Position numbers and translations under genes: made by a program | The notes under the pieces: model-generated | What the model was told of the DNA's origin: nothing | Databases searched by the model: none | The model's input: the letters and a program-made list of their open reading frames with translations, nothing else | Shown here: one piece after another, positions 53,178-64,000 of the stretch | How the letters are laid out: each line of letters opens with the position of its first letter | Position numbering within the stretch: position 1 is the stretch's first letter | Source: Siniperca chuatsi | Taxonomy: Eukaryota > Chordata > Actinopteri > Centrarchiformes > Sinipercidae | Reading direction: 5' to 3' | Length of the DNA stretch: 64,000 nucleotides | Assembly: GCF_020085105.1 (NCBI RefSeq) | Contig: NC_058064.1 | Coordinates: 21,553,323-21,617,322 of the forward strand

Positions 53178-53384
53178 TGTATTTACTGGATAATAGATTG
53201 TATTAGTGCATATTATTTAGTTTGCAAAATGCAATATGCATTCTGTCTTATGTAAAATAGTACTTTCACATCAAAGTGGAAGGTTCATGGTTCAAGTTTT
53301 ATTTATTTAAACACAACATGCTGCACAATGAAAGATAAGTTGTAGCCTCTTCATGCTACACACACACAGAACATATATACAAAT

Positions 53385-54235
53385 ATTTAAAGTCTGGTGG
53401 TACGGCAGCAGATACTTCTGTATTGCTTGCCAGAAGACAGCAGGGTGAACAGGCTGTGGCTGGTGGGGGTACTGTCTTTTAGTATCCCTCTGCGCAGGCA
53501 CCTCATCCCACTGATATCACTGATGCTTGGTAGATGGGTACCAATGATCTTCTGAGCGGTTTTAGTCACCCGCTGCAGAGCCCTCCGATCCTGGGCCATG
53601 CACATCCCATGCCAGTTTGTGATGTTTCCAGTCAGGATGCTGAATTTGTGTGAATTTTGCCTTCTTAAATTTCCAAAAGAAATACAGCCGTTTCTGAGCT
53701 TTCTTGACCAGCGTGGAGATGTGAGAGGACCGTGACAGGTTCTCTGTGATGCTGATTCCCAGGAAGTGGCAGAGTGTGGTACTCAAGCCCAGAGCGCTAA
53801 GTTTGAGATTGTGTTGAATGCTGAGCTGAAATCAACAAACGACATTCTGATGTAAGTGTTGTTCTCAAGGTGTGTGAAGACCTCTGTGGATCTGTTGTTT
53901 CTGAAAGCAAAACTGGTGAGGGTCCAGGCTGGCTGGGATGTTGTTCTTTAGGTGCTGGAGAACCAGGTTCTCAAAGCACCTCATCAGAATGGTAGTGAGT
54001 GCCACAGGGCTGTAGTCATTTAGATTAGATACCGCAGACCTGTTAGGCACAGGGACGATGGTGGCTGTCCTGAAGCAGGTGGGAACAATCTCCTGAGACA
54101 GTGACATGTTAAAAATGTCAGTAATAACATCAACTAGCTGATTGGCCCATGTTTTTAGTACGCAGCCAGGGATGTTATCAGGCCCAGCAGCTTTACTCAC
54201 GTTCACTCTCAGCAGGATTCTTCTCACATCCGCTG
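53385..54235 (-). mobile_element. L2-like LINE, inverted, internally deleted
   Basis: On the minus strand the frame reads KAAGPDNIPGCVLKTWANQL, VPTCFRTATIVPVPN, LNDYSPVALTTILMRCFENL and LDPHQF, then after a deletion FLGISITENLSRSSHIST and KKAQKRLYFFWKFKKAKF, then TKTAQKIIGTHLPSISDI. It is the same family as 19560-21020 and lacks the catalytic FADD segment. It shows the LINE sequence that repeat A interrupted at 20.54 kb. Confidence 0.85.
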
Positions 54236-55556
54236 TGGATACTGACAGTGGCCGGTCATCTGAAGGCGGAGTAGACTTTACAGCTGACTCTTTGTTGAGG
54301 AGATCAAAACAAGCATAAAATGATCACTGCTTAAGCTTTATTGATTAAGACACTATTTAAAACACACATATTGGAATTTTTATCTGCTGACACTGTGCTA
54401 TCTTTTGTTTGTTTGTTTTTCATGCAAATAGACAGGTAAGCATTATATTTTAACCCCCCTCCTATGACCTCTGTGCACTTTACCAGCAAGGTCACCAGCA
54501 GTGTGAATGTACACAGTGTGACTGCTGGGGATAACAAAAACAAAATCACATACAGGTCAGGATACATAATGAGAGGTGAGCTGCTGCATGTGTGCTGAGT
54601 TGTTGAGTACAACAAGCTGCAGTCAGTGCAGTTATTACTGTAAATATGGAAGTGAAATGGTCTGTGTGTGCCAATGTTTACACTGACACTGTGCACAAGG
54701 TCAGCCTTGCCTACAGCTTCTGACCAATCAGGATGCATGCAGCTCCCAGGCAGCAGCAGCCACCAATCATAAAGCACTTTGTGGACAAAAGCACCAATTG
54801 TGTTTTTTCATCAGTCAGGGATAAAGTTTGGCAGCCGAAGGGCCAACTCAGACGGAACAATTCCATTGCTAGATAATCTAAGTGACCTTACACAACTGAG
54901 CTTTGGGTGTGAAGTTAGGCCATATCAGTGAATGTGTTGCTCACTGAAGTGGAGCACAAAATGTAATTTCAAGTTCATCAACAGGCCAAAAAGAATCAGG
55001 TATTAGCACTTTTGGTACCTTTTCACCTCTTCATTTCCTTCTTTTGGTTCCCACTACAGTCTGTAAAGAAACCTGGATATAGCATCTGTCACATCAACCA
55101 AACATTCTGAAGGGACATTTATTTTGAAACCTGGAGTTTTGAATGCTCGCCACCATCTTTGTCAGTTACTGGAGCCTGAAAATCCTCATTTGGGCGAAAA
55201 GCACAAAGACTGATGTGCATTAACCTGCTAGGGGGTCCCAGGGCAAAAATTAACCCCTCTTTCCACTCACTTTCTGTGCAGTGTGTACAGTGTTTCTATT
55301 GCTGATATACCTCCTGGCCCCAGATTTGCTGCTGTTTAATTAAACACATTAACCTGAATATGCAGCATATAAGCACAATACTCACATAATGAAGGTCTTA
55401 AAACTAGATTTTGACACATGGACACTTTTCAAGGCAGGAGCCCAAGATTAAGTAATAAGGCCCTCATTTTGTAAGTTGATACTGTGCTTTAGGTATGTAT
55501 TCCCTTAACTATTTTTTGGTACGACTTTCTAATAAATCATAATGAATGACCCCATA
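54236..55556. other. Intergenic, no gene supported
   Basis: The longest minus-strand open frame (54331-54777) has no ATG at its 5' end, no splice context and no family match, although it contains one hydrophobic stretch. The rest is AT-rich. Confidence 0.5.
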
Positions 55557-55817
55557 ATAAGACGGTGTAGTCCCTCATTCGTCCAGGAGTGTTCCATCGT
55601 AGAAAAGGTTTCAGTCGTAGTCATCTGGACACTGTTTTCAGAATCAAGACGTTTCGGCTCCCATCCGGGAGTCATTCTCAATTGTGAAAATGGTCTGAGA
55701 ACTCAGAAATTTAAGCTGCTCAATTTTCACAATTGAGAATGACTTCCGGATGGGAGCCGAAACGTCTTGATTCTGAAAACAGTGTCCAGATGACTACGAC
55801 TGAAACCTTTCCTACGA
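55557..55817. mobile_element. Foldback element G, copy 2 (261 bp hairpin)
   Basis: Same 40-base head as copy 1, then a 94-bp left arm (55597-55690), a 33-base loop (55691-55723) and a 94-bp right arm (55724-55817). The longer arms and loop suggest copy 1 is a deletion derivative of this form. Possible target duplication CCCCATA / CCTCATA at the two ends, with one mismatch. Confidence 0.8.
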
Positions 55818-55984
55818 CCTCATAATGGTTAACAAACAATTTCCTAATGCTTTATAGATCAGTAAAAATCCATTAATAAGAACAACTTTTCTGTTGCCAG
55901 GTTGTGAGAAATCTCTTTTGCTGGTGTTCATTATACATGTTGGTCATCTATTAATAAATGTTTCATAAGTTGTTAATACATGTA

Positions 55985-56497
55985 TTTTGGTCCAGACCCT
56001 CTTTCTTTCTCTCTAGTTTCTCCTCCTTGTCCTCTCTTTTCACTCAGGCTTCTCTGTGCTGGACCTGTCTGTGTAGTCTGTCCTCTTCCTTCCAGGTCTC
56101 CATGGTGGAGAGCAGGTTGTGAGGCTCAGGTCTGTTTGGTGACACATGAAGTTGCTCAAAATCCTCCTGGATCCATTCTTCATATAAGTTTACAATCTAT
56201 CTATAATTTTGCCACCCTGATTGTCCACGCTGTAATTTTACCATGTTGGTCTATTCTGTACACACGACATCTATTTCCTGTCTGTCCGTCCTGGGAGAGG
56301 GATCCCTCCTCTGCTGCTCTTCCTGAGCTTTCTGCCATTTTTCCCCGTTTAAAAGTTTTTTTGGGGAGTTTTTCCTAATCCGAATTGAGGGTCTAAGGAG
56401 ACGAGGGTGTCGTCTGCTGTACAGATTGCGTAGTCCCTTGAGGCAAATTTGAGATATGTGATATTGAGCTATATAAATAAAATTGACTTGACTTGAC
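55985..56497 (+). repeat. Dispersed repeat with GACTT tail
   Basis: Marks are GGAGAGGGATCCCTCCTCTG, CCTAATCCGAATTGAGGGTC, TACAGATTGCG and the end ATAAATAAAATTGACTTGAC. The tail resembles that of repeat A (ATAAATAAAATTGAATT), suggesting both are mobilised by related LINE machinery (inference). Confidence 0.65.
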
Positions 56498-56954
56498 CCT
56501 CTGCAGGTCTTTTTCAGAGGGTAAGTGACTACACGAGCCAATAAATTAAAGGGATTTTTCACAACCTGGCAATCCAAAAGTTATTAATGGTGTATAACTG
56601 ACCTATAAAGCATTAGTAAATGATTTATAAACCATTAGTTACAGCTTATAAATCCTTTATAAAGGATACATTTATAGTGGTGGTACCAATTCTTTTATTA
56701 AATTAAAACAAACCAGTTGACACACATTCATTTTGAAATCCTGATTTTCGGGTTCCTGGGGGTCTGGGGCCAGTTGCCCACTTTTTCAGGTTCATATTCC
56801 AGCCTTGCTGATGGAGTGGAAGAAAGATGGGAAAGAGGCAGCTGAGTTTGATAGGCTGAGACACCTGTCAATCAAAGAAACATCACCTAAAACAAATTTT
56901 AATATCTCCTTAATTCAACAATGATTCTCAAAATCATCATCATCAAATTAACTA

Positions 56955-58522
56955 CAGTTGTATGCAAAAGTTTAGGAACCCCTGACAATTTCCATGATTT
57001 TCATTTATAAATATTTGGGTGTTTGGATCAGCAATTTCATTTTGATCTATCAAATAACTGAAGGACACAGTAATATTTCAGTAGTGAAATGAGATTTATT
57101 GGATTAACAGAAAATGTGCAATATGCATCAAAACGAAATTAGACAGGTGCATAAATTTGGGCACCCCAACAGAAAAATCCCATCAATATTTAGTAGAGCC
57201 TCCTTTAGCAGAAATAACAGCCTCTAGACGCTTCCTATAGCCTGTAATGAGTGTCTGGATTCTGGATGAATGTATTTTGGACCATTCCATCTTACAAAAC
57301 ATCTCCAGTTCAGTTAGGTCTGATGGTCGCCGAGCATGGACAGCCCGCTTCAAATCACCCCACAGATGTTCAATGATATTCAGGTCTGGGGACTGGGATG
57401 GCCATTCCAGAACATTGTACTTGTTCCTCTGCATAAAGGCCAGAGGAGATTTTGGGCAGTGTTTTGGGTCGTTGTCTTGTTGAAATATCCAGCCCCGGCG
57501 TAACTTCAACTTTGTGACTGATTCCTCAACATTATTCTCAAGAATCTGCTGATATTGAGTGGAATCCATGCAACCCTCAACTTTAACCAGATTCCCAGTA
57601 CCGGCACTGGCCACACAACCCCACAGCATGATGGAACCTCCACCAAATTTTACTGTGGGTAGCAAGTGTTTTTCTTGGAACGTTGTGTTCTTTTGCCGCC
57701 ATGCATAACGCCCCTTGTTATGACCAAATAACTCGATCTTTGTTTCATCAGTCCACAGCACCTTATTCCAAAATAAGCTGTCTCCCATACAGCTTCTCCT
57801 TGTGCAAAGTGCGCTGAATTGTTGAACGATGCACAGTGACACCATCTGCAGCAAGTTGATGTTGTAGGTCTTTGGAGGTGGTCTGTGGGCTGTTTTTGAC
57901 CGTTCTCACCATCCTTCGCCTTTGCCTCTCCAATATTTTATGTGGCCTGCCACTTCTGGCCTTAACAAGAACTGTGCCTGTGGTCCTCCATTTCCTCACT
58001 ATGTTCCTCACAGTGGACACTGACAGCTTATATTTCTGCGATAACTTTTTGTAGCCTCCCCTAAACCATAATGTAGAACAATCTTTTTTTTCAGGTCATT
58101 TGAGAGTTGTTTTGAGGCCCCCATGTTGCCACTCTTCAGAGGAGAGTCAAAGAGAACAACAACTTTCAATTGGCCACCTTAAATACCTTTTCTCATGATT
58201 GGATGCACCTGTCTATGAGGTTCAAGGCTTAATGAGCTCACCAAACCAATTGTGTGTTCCAATTAATCAGTGCTAAGTAGTTACAGGTATTCAAATCAAC
58301 AAAATGACAAGAGTGCCCAAATTTATGCACCTGTCTAATTTCGTTTTGATGCATATTGCACATTTTCTGTTAATCCAATAAACCTCATTTCACTACTGAA
58401 ATATTACTGTGTCCTTCAGTTATTTGATAGATCAAAATGAAATTGCTGATCCAAACACCCAAATATTTATAAATGAAAATCATGGAAATTGTCAGGGGTT
58501 CCTAAACTTTTGCATACAACTG
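56955..58522 (-). mobile_element. Tc1-type transposon with 210-bp inverted repeats
   Basis: TA target dinucleotides flank a 1568-bp element. Left terminal repeat 56955-57164 and right 58313-58522 start CAGTTGTATGCAAAAG and are almost perfect inverted copies; one mismatch (AGATTTATT against AGGTTTATT) was noticed. It encodes a broken transposase on the minus strand. Confidence 0.95.
57183..58124 (-). pseudogene. Tc1 transposase, frameshifted and deleted
   Basis: Starts MGASKQLSNDLKKKIV at 58124, shifts frame at about 58045, then shows the helix-turn-helix region VSTVRNIVRKWRTTGT and GRPHKI with the second DNA-binding part. A second break with loss of roughly 30 residues falls after HKEKLYG (about 57775). 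The catalytic domain follows: DETKIELFG, FQQDNDPKH and SPDLNIIEHLWGDLK, the DD34E triad. It ends at 57183. All catalytic acidic residues are present, but the protein cannot be made whole. Confidence 0.9.
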
Positions 58523-59119
58523 TATTAGAACCATACATTTTTAGTACAAAGGCCTTTTTTTACTTGTAAAGAGAAGTTGTTTTTCTTTCAAACTCCACTA
58601 ATCACTAGTCTTTAAATTAACAATGAACCAAATATGTAACTATGTGTACTGTGAAATTTGTCAGAGTGAGGCCGAGCTGTATTCAGTGACAGATGTAACA
58701 TGGATTTAGTACAAGCTTGTCCTTATGGTGACCCTGCTCAGTCTGTAGTCCAACTGACTTTTCCAGTAAGCCCCCACCCTGTTCGCAGAGACTTCCCAGG
58801 CCTGCTGTGGAGTGGATTCCTCCCACTGCAGATTCCTCACAGCAAGCTAAGCCTGGCCCCCTAATTCATGTGACCAGGAACACCTCTGCTATTTCAGAGT
58901 GACCTTCAAATTCAGCACAGGGCTGGAAGAACAATGGCTAGATATATGAATGCACGGATGACTACATTTGGACATGCGCCGATGCTGTCTCCCCTGCCCC
59001 TGTTTCTTTTCTCTGTGGAGCAGTGGAGTCAGTGTTAACTCTTTCCCTCCTCACTGTTAGGCCTTTTCCACCAACATGGAACCGGCTCAGTTCTGGTTCG
59101 TGCACATAATTTTGAACCG
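58523..59119. other. Intergenic, no gene recognised
   Basis: No recognised features. Confidence 0.5.
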
Positions 59120-59240
59120 TTCAATTCAATTCAATTTTATTTATATAGCGCCAATTCATAACAGAAGTTATCTCATTGCAGTTTTCCTATAGAGCAGGTG
59201 TAGACCGTACTCTTTGTAATATTAATTACAGAGTCCCAAC
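59120..59240 (-). repeat. Repeat A, copy 6 (partial)
   Basis: Tail half only, from TCAATTCAATTCAATTTTATT to ATTAATTACAGAGTCCCAAC. Confidence 0.7.
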
Positions 59241-59335
59241 AAAAAAAATAATAATTCAAAGTGGTCTTTGCATTGTGCCTCCCTAACCCTATCCCCTTCC
59301 CTCAAGCCCCTCCCCTCTCTCTCTCTCCCTCTCAA

Positions 59336-59580
59336 AACCTAACACAGCAGCGGCAGATGGCCGCCCACCATTGAGTCTGGTTCTGTCCAAGGTTTCTGCC
59401 TGTTAAAAGGAAGTTTTTTCTTGCCACTGTCGCCAAATGCTTGCTCATGGTGGGATTTGTTGGGTCTCTGTAATTAATATTATAAAGAGTACGGTCTAGA
59501 CCTGCTCTATAGGAAAAGTGCAATGAGATAACTTATGTTATGAATTAGCGCTATATAAACAAAATTGAATTAAATTGAAT
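59336..59580 (+). repeat. Repeat A, copy 7 (full length)
   Basis: Sense copy from CTAACACAGCAGCGG to the AAATTGAAT tail. Confidence 0.8.
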
Positions 59581-59697
59581 CCCACCATGAGCAAGTACTT
59601 GGCGAAAGTGGCAAGGAAAAACTTTCTTTTAACAGGCAGAAATCTTGGACAGAACCAGACTCAATGGTGGGGGCCATCCGCCGCTGCCGTGTTGGGT

Positions 59698-59703
<6 letters not shown>
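59581..59703 (-). repeat. Repeat A, copy 8 (head half, inverted)
   Basis: Reverse-complement head half (CCCACCATGAGCAAGTACTTGG ... GCCGCTGCC) joined directly to the tail of copy 7, ending in a (GA)n tract at 59699-59741. Confidence 0.7.
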
Positions 59704-59741
<38 letters not shown>

Positions 59742-59744
<3 letters not shown>

Positions 59745-62107
59745 AGAGGGGTTCAGAGCATTTCGACCAAAAATAAATTGGTTCATACCCAAACGTTAAT
59801 TTCCAGCTGGAACCAAAAAATACCAGGTTTTCCTTGCAAACCAAAGTGGGCGTGTCATATTGGGTCAAAAGACCCAGGTGTTTTGGGAATCATATCATTT
59901 TCATACAGTCCCTTAATAAGAAAAACTAAGCATATTGTCAGAGCCCAAACACCTGAACATGTGATGTAGCTGAAAATAATCTGAGTGCACTAAGTTTCCT
60001 TGGCAAATCAAAATTATGACCATAATACCCTGCAAAATAGAAAATGCTGTTTTAGAAATAAATCATTTAGCCTAGAAGCAAGCAAAAATGCTGTTGACAA
60101 AGCACTGAAGCTGGAGGTTCATGGGGGTCGTTGGTGTGTAATATCTCACTCTGCTTGCCTGGATTTGGCACAATGTGATGGAAACACAGTTTGTATTGGA
60201 CCTGATAATAAAGGCTGAAGCCTAACTGTCCCTGATGGCGCCCACAGCTGTTTCCATCAGCAGCCAGACGAGCTGGAGATGGAGCCCTAAAATAGACCAC
60301 AGATAATGTTCAAGCTGTGTGGAAGTCAGCAGAAAGAACAATGCTAACAAGGGGAACGGGCCTGCAGATCGCAAACATAGGACTAATCACTGGGCTACAC
60401 ATATTTACAGGTTATCACTAAATTACTGCTGTGATGAGACCCAAAAAGAGGAGATGTGCAAATCGTAGCTGTGGGAAACCTTTTTATCTCTCATGGTGTT
60501 GATGTTTTATTTAATGAGACAGCAATGACATTATGATCTCACAAACAGGGAACACATAAATGGAATCCATTTCCCATGACCTCTTGCAACCTTATCCTGT
60601 CAGCAAGCCCTGTTAGGTGCAACACGCACTGCCACGCATCCTTTTTCCAACAGAAGACAGCACTATTGTTGCAAATGTACAAACTGCCTATTTTATGAGC
60701 AAACAAATGGATTCTAATGACAGCATGTACTTCAGACTGTGTGTGTGTGTGCTGCGACCCAGGCCAGGCTCGGGTCCATTAGATGATGCAGATCTCAGTG
60801 TGCAGCAGCAGGTAAATCTGCTCACCTTCCTCTTTCCACATGATACATTAAGCTTCACACACACACACAAGCTGCTTCTAACCCAGTTTGACGTGGTGTG
60901 TAGTTTTTATGATGCCCCTCTCCTCCCCTAAATTTTACCAAGAGCTCCGTTACTACCAGCATCACGAGGAGGCAGTGGTGGTATAATACAACACTAACAG
61001 CAGGCACTGTGGATGCATGTAAATCAAAAATATAGTGGAATTCAGCCAAAGCTACACAAGCTTGAGACGGACCAGTTCCTCTCAAATAAGGGTCTGTTGA
61101 GTTTGGTTTCAGTTTTCATGAGTCTAGTACCTACCTTGCTCTTCTTCAAAGAAACACTCATTTCTAGAAAATCCTCCAACAAATTAAAGACAAGTTGAAA
61201 TATCCTTACTGTGCTGACAGAATTGTCAAATTAGTTTTCAGTAAGATATTGAATGCAGGACTTTAACTTGTACCAGTAGTTTTATATTATTGCTACTTAC
61301 TGAACACTCCTTGCATCCCTGCTCAACTCAACTGAAGGGTAGTCGCTTATCCAAAAAACTGTAAACAGTGGAGTAAGCACACTCTCTAGTGGTGGAAAAC
61401 AAGAACAACATGTGACGACAGGAGCCAATCAAAGGTGGAAACCGATTGATCCCAATGCTGCGTTGAATTCCATTGTTGAGGTAAGGACACCTGAGAAATT
61501 CCGTTCTCCAACTTCAAGGATCATTCCACTGCAAAACATTTATCCTTTGACACAGTTTCAGATTTGTTCCTGACATCCATTCCTTACCATTTCTGTATGG
61601 TATGGAAATCAGCCAGCACTCTTAAAATCTGCATGAGTTGGGTAATCCTACACAGTAAACACAATGTCTACATTACTTTTGACAATATCACACCGTAGTT
61701 GCTCGACAATGTAGTTTAGACTGATTTGAACAATCCGCGCTGCATCACTTTGAGTCTTGTGCTGGGTACACACACCTGCTGCCAATGTTTAACACTATTC
61801 CACTGCTTTACAGGTGGCGGTAACACACCAGACCTGCTGCCATGTGCCAACAAAGGCTGGGAATTTGACGGCACACTAGCAAACAATGTAAACAATGCTG
61901 GATTTGAAATATTCAGGGGAAAAAAAAGAAATAATCAGCTATGCAAATGTTTTGAGGAAGGAAATGCACTCAACACATTAGAACTCAATGACACAGGAAC
62001 AAAACAATGTTGCATTACCTGGATAATTCCTCAGAGGCTTTAACTAATAAAATGCAAATTAATGTAAAAAACAGAAACTGACAATGTCTTCAGGGAATTT
62101 AAATTCT
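59742..62107. other. Intergenic, no gene recognised
   Basis: No exon-like frame with splice signals and no classified repeat was found in this 2.4-kb stretch. It is the region downstream of slc25a3. Confidence 0.5.
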
Positions 62108-62113
62108 TTTATT
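62108..62113 (-). terminator. Candidate slc25a3 polyadenylation signal
   Basis: TTTATT on the plus strand gives AATAAA on the gene strand, about 290 bases after the slc25a3 stop codon. Confidence 0.5.
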
Positions 62114-62401
62114 AGAATTTCAACAATTTTCTAATGACAGGGATTGATAAAACCAGACGGGTGTTTCTAGAGCAACATTTTCTGTCCGACTCGTGGTAAT
62201 CCAAGAGTGACAGTTCCATCTTCTCGCTTTGCTTGTTTTTCTGTTTAATATACATTAGTAGCAGCCCTGCGCTCTGTGCAGAGCAGCAGGAGCCGAGGAC
62301 ATAAATATAGAAAACTGCTGTGTACGCTGTGGAAGTTTGGGGAGTTCAGATGTGTCAGCTGGAGACTGCGGCTCAGTGAAGGGATGGGGGCTGGGGGGGC
62401 T

Positions 62402-63671
62402 TTACTCTGTGAGGCCAAGCTTCTTCTTCAGAGATTCTGGCATCTCAGGGGGAGGGGGGCGGGGCAGGCGGAAGTAGACCTTGACGGAGTCGTAGATGAA
62501 CCACTGCAGGGCGGTCAGAGTACCAATCATGATGATACGGGCAAACAGGCCCTTCCACACACCTGAACAGAGACACAGAACAGATCAGACTGACAAATTA
62601 AAACACCTGAAAACATTGTTACATGGTTTAATTTACAGCAAAACACCACAAGATAGCGATGTCCATCTTGGTTAATACACTGATTAAAAAGGGGAAGAAT
62701 CAAGATACTTCACATTGATGCAAAAAATAAAAAAAAACAAATAAATCTTGCAAAGCCCCTATCATCATAAAGCAGTGCTGTTCATTGGTTTGCAGTGTCG
62801 CTCAAATGGAATAAAGGGAGAGCTACGTCAGGATAAACTGTACAGAATAATCTGACAATTGACTAATATATACACATCAAGCTGCCCAGCCCCGCCTTCT
62901 AATATAAAACAATGCAAGACCTGCAGCTACAGCCTCAAATGACCAGTGACACGGCAGGGCGGATGGCCGCCCACCATTGAGTCTGGTTCTGTACAAGGTT
63001 TCTGCCTGTTAAAAAGGAAGTTTTTCCTTGCCACTGTCGCCAAGTGCTTGCTCATGGTGGGATTTGTTGGGTCTCTGTAATTAATATTATAAAGAGTACG
63101 GTCTAGACCTGCTCTATAGGAAGTGCAATGAGATAACTTCTGTTATGAACTGGCGCTATATAAATAAAATTGAATTCAACATTCATTTTTCATTCAGTTT
63201 TAATGTTGTATTGAGTGATAGTGGCTGTTCCTGTTATAGCAACAAGATGCTACAGTGTTTCCTTTAGAGTGACAACAAAGCAGTTTATCAGCAGCATGTC
63301 CGTCCCCCAGGCTAGCAGCACTGGGAGCTCCCTGTCTGTAGAGGACAGGGTTGCCAGTGTTGCGGGTGGCTGGTGGACAGGTAGACTGTTCTCACACGCC
63401 AATGACTCAAGCACCTCCAACTGTACAGCCAGAAAGCTGCTGAGGAGCTCTGCTCGGAGCACAGCGCCCTCCAGAGGTGGATCTAAGGAGCGTGTTGATC
63501 AAAGCCACATGTTACACTATGCTACTGTTGAAATTACTGTGGACTAGTGTTGATACAGACCTTTGGGTCCCAGCCTCTTGAGGACCTGGACAGCGGTGCT
63601 GCCCTTCTCCTTGTTCAGCACAGACACCACAGAGTCAGCAGGGTGGGACACGATGGCACAGAACACACCAG
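62402..63671 (-). CDS. slc25a3: Mitochondrial phosphate carrier, last two exons (gene runs off the window)
   Basis: Inner-membrane carrier that imports phosphate for ATP synthesis. Exon 63561-63671 encodes [20 protein letters not shown] and KEKGST...VLKRLGPKG. It contains the third mitochondrial carrier signature PxD (HPAD). Exon 62402-62562 encodes [40 protein letters not shown] and [12 protein letters not shown] with stop. Phases agree (split glycine, G|GT). The C-terminus matches the vertebrate SLC25A3 family closely. Upstream exons lie beyond 64000. Teleosts may have two paralogues; which one this is cannot be told here. A repeat A copy occupies part of the intron. Confidence 0.95.
62949..63177 (+). 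repeat. Repeat A, copy 9, in slc25a3 intron
   Basis: Sense copy from ACACGGCAGGGCGGATGGCC to ATAAATAAAATTGAATTC. It lies in the intron, antisense to the gene. Confidence 0.8.
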
Positions 63672-64000
63672 CTGCACACAGCAAAAAAACAACATCAGAA
63701 AACTGCAATCGGCTGCAATAACTTTGCTGTGAACACCGACACATTTAATACCAGTTCAGAGGAATGATGCATTACTGGAATCACATGAAACTGATATTAC
63801 TGCCAATACATAGCTATGTTACTAACAATTATTCTTAGCAATATTGCTGGAAATTTTCAAACCAGTCAAGATTTCAACCCATCTTAATTGTTACTTCATT
63901 AACTGATTTTGTTTTCCAGCTTTAATGAGCATCAGGTTTCGTAGTGCTCTACTGTTGGTTGGTGGAAGCATATTTTCCACTCTAAACTGCAAATGCTTTT
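63672..64000 (-). other. slc25a3 intron, runs off the window
   Basis: No further slc25a3 exon is visible up to the window edge. Confidence 0.5.

Noticed and set aside
54331..54777. A 148-codon minus-strand frame with a hydrophobic segment
   Set aside because: It opens with GTG; the first ATG is 14 codons in. There is no splice context, promoter or recognisable family, so one hydrophobic run is not enough to call a gene.
62276..62566. A 96-codon plus-strand frame
   Set aside because: Antisense to the last exon of slc25a3.

Overview
The window looks like nuclear DNA of a teleost fish, most likely a percomorph. Evidence: split genes with GT-AG introns, conserved vertebrate gene neighbours, a kiss2 gene encoding the percomorph-type decapeptide FNFNPFGLRF, and dense fish-type repeats (Rex3/RTE and L2-like LINEs, a Tc1 element, Ty3/gypsy remnants, CA microsatellites). 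No bacterial operon, CRISPR array or plasmid feature is present.

Four protein-coding genes can be reconstructed. gys2 (liver-type glycogen synthase, minus strand) has exons 1-10 at 5180-17118; its C-terminal exons are not in the leftmost 5 kb, which is a graveyard of LINE and endogenous-retrovirus fragments. kiss2 (kisspeptin-2 neuropeptide precursor, plus strand) is complete in two exons at 22647-24429. ldhb (lactate dehydrogenase B, minus strand) is complete in seven coding exons at 27127-34160, with a likely upstream 5' exon near 35.05 kb. The last two exons of slc25a3 (mitochondrial phosphate carrier, minus strand) lie at 62402-63671. The gys2-kiss2-ldhb order matches the known teleost kiss2 neighbourhood. 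The neighbours are a conserved linkage group rather than a co-working operon.

The 28 kb between ldhb and slc25a3 is almost entirely repeats: a 1.26 kb block carrying a tRNA-Gly(UCC) gene duplicated 4.0 kb away, with Ty3/gypsy LTR/gag/protease sequence between the copies; a CpG-rich promoter-like island at 44.65-45.07 kb; two copies of a palindromic foldback element; a long foldback element split by a Rex3 insertion with a 13-bp target duplication; an inverted L2-like LINE; and a Tc1 transposon with 210-bp inverted repeats and a broken transposase. At least nine copies of one ~240-bp dispersed repeat (called repeat A here) are scattered through the window.

The most interesting signals are structural: a possible in-frame N-terminal extension of LDHB from an upstream exon, microsatellites that form or hug splice sites of gys2 and ldhb, the serial template-switch pattern around the duplicated tRNA block, and the foldback elements. 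I found no convincing wholly new gene system. All gene calls come from reading translations and splice signals by eye, with no database search.
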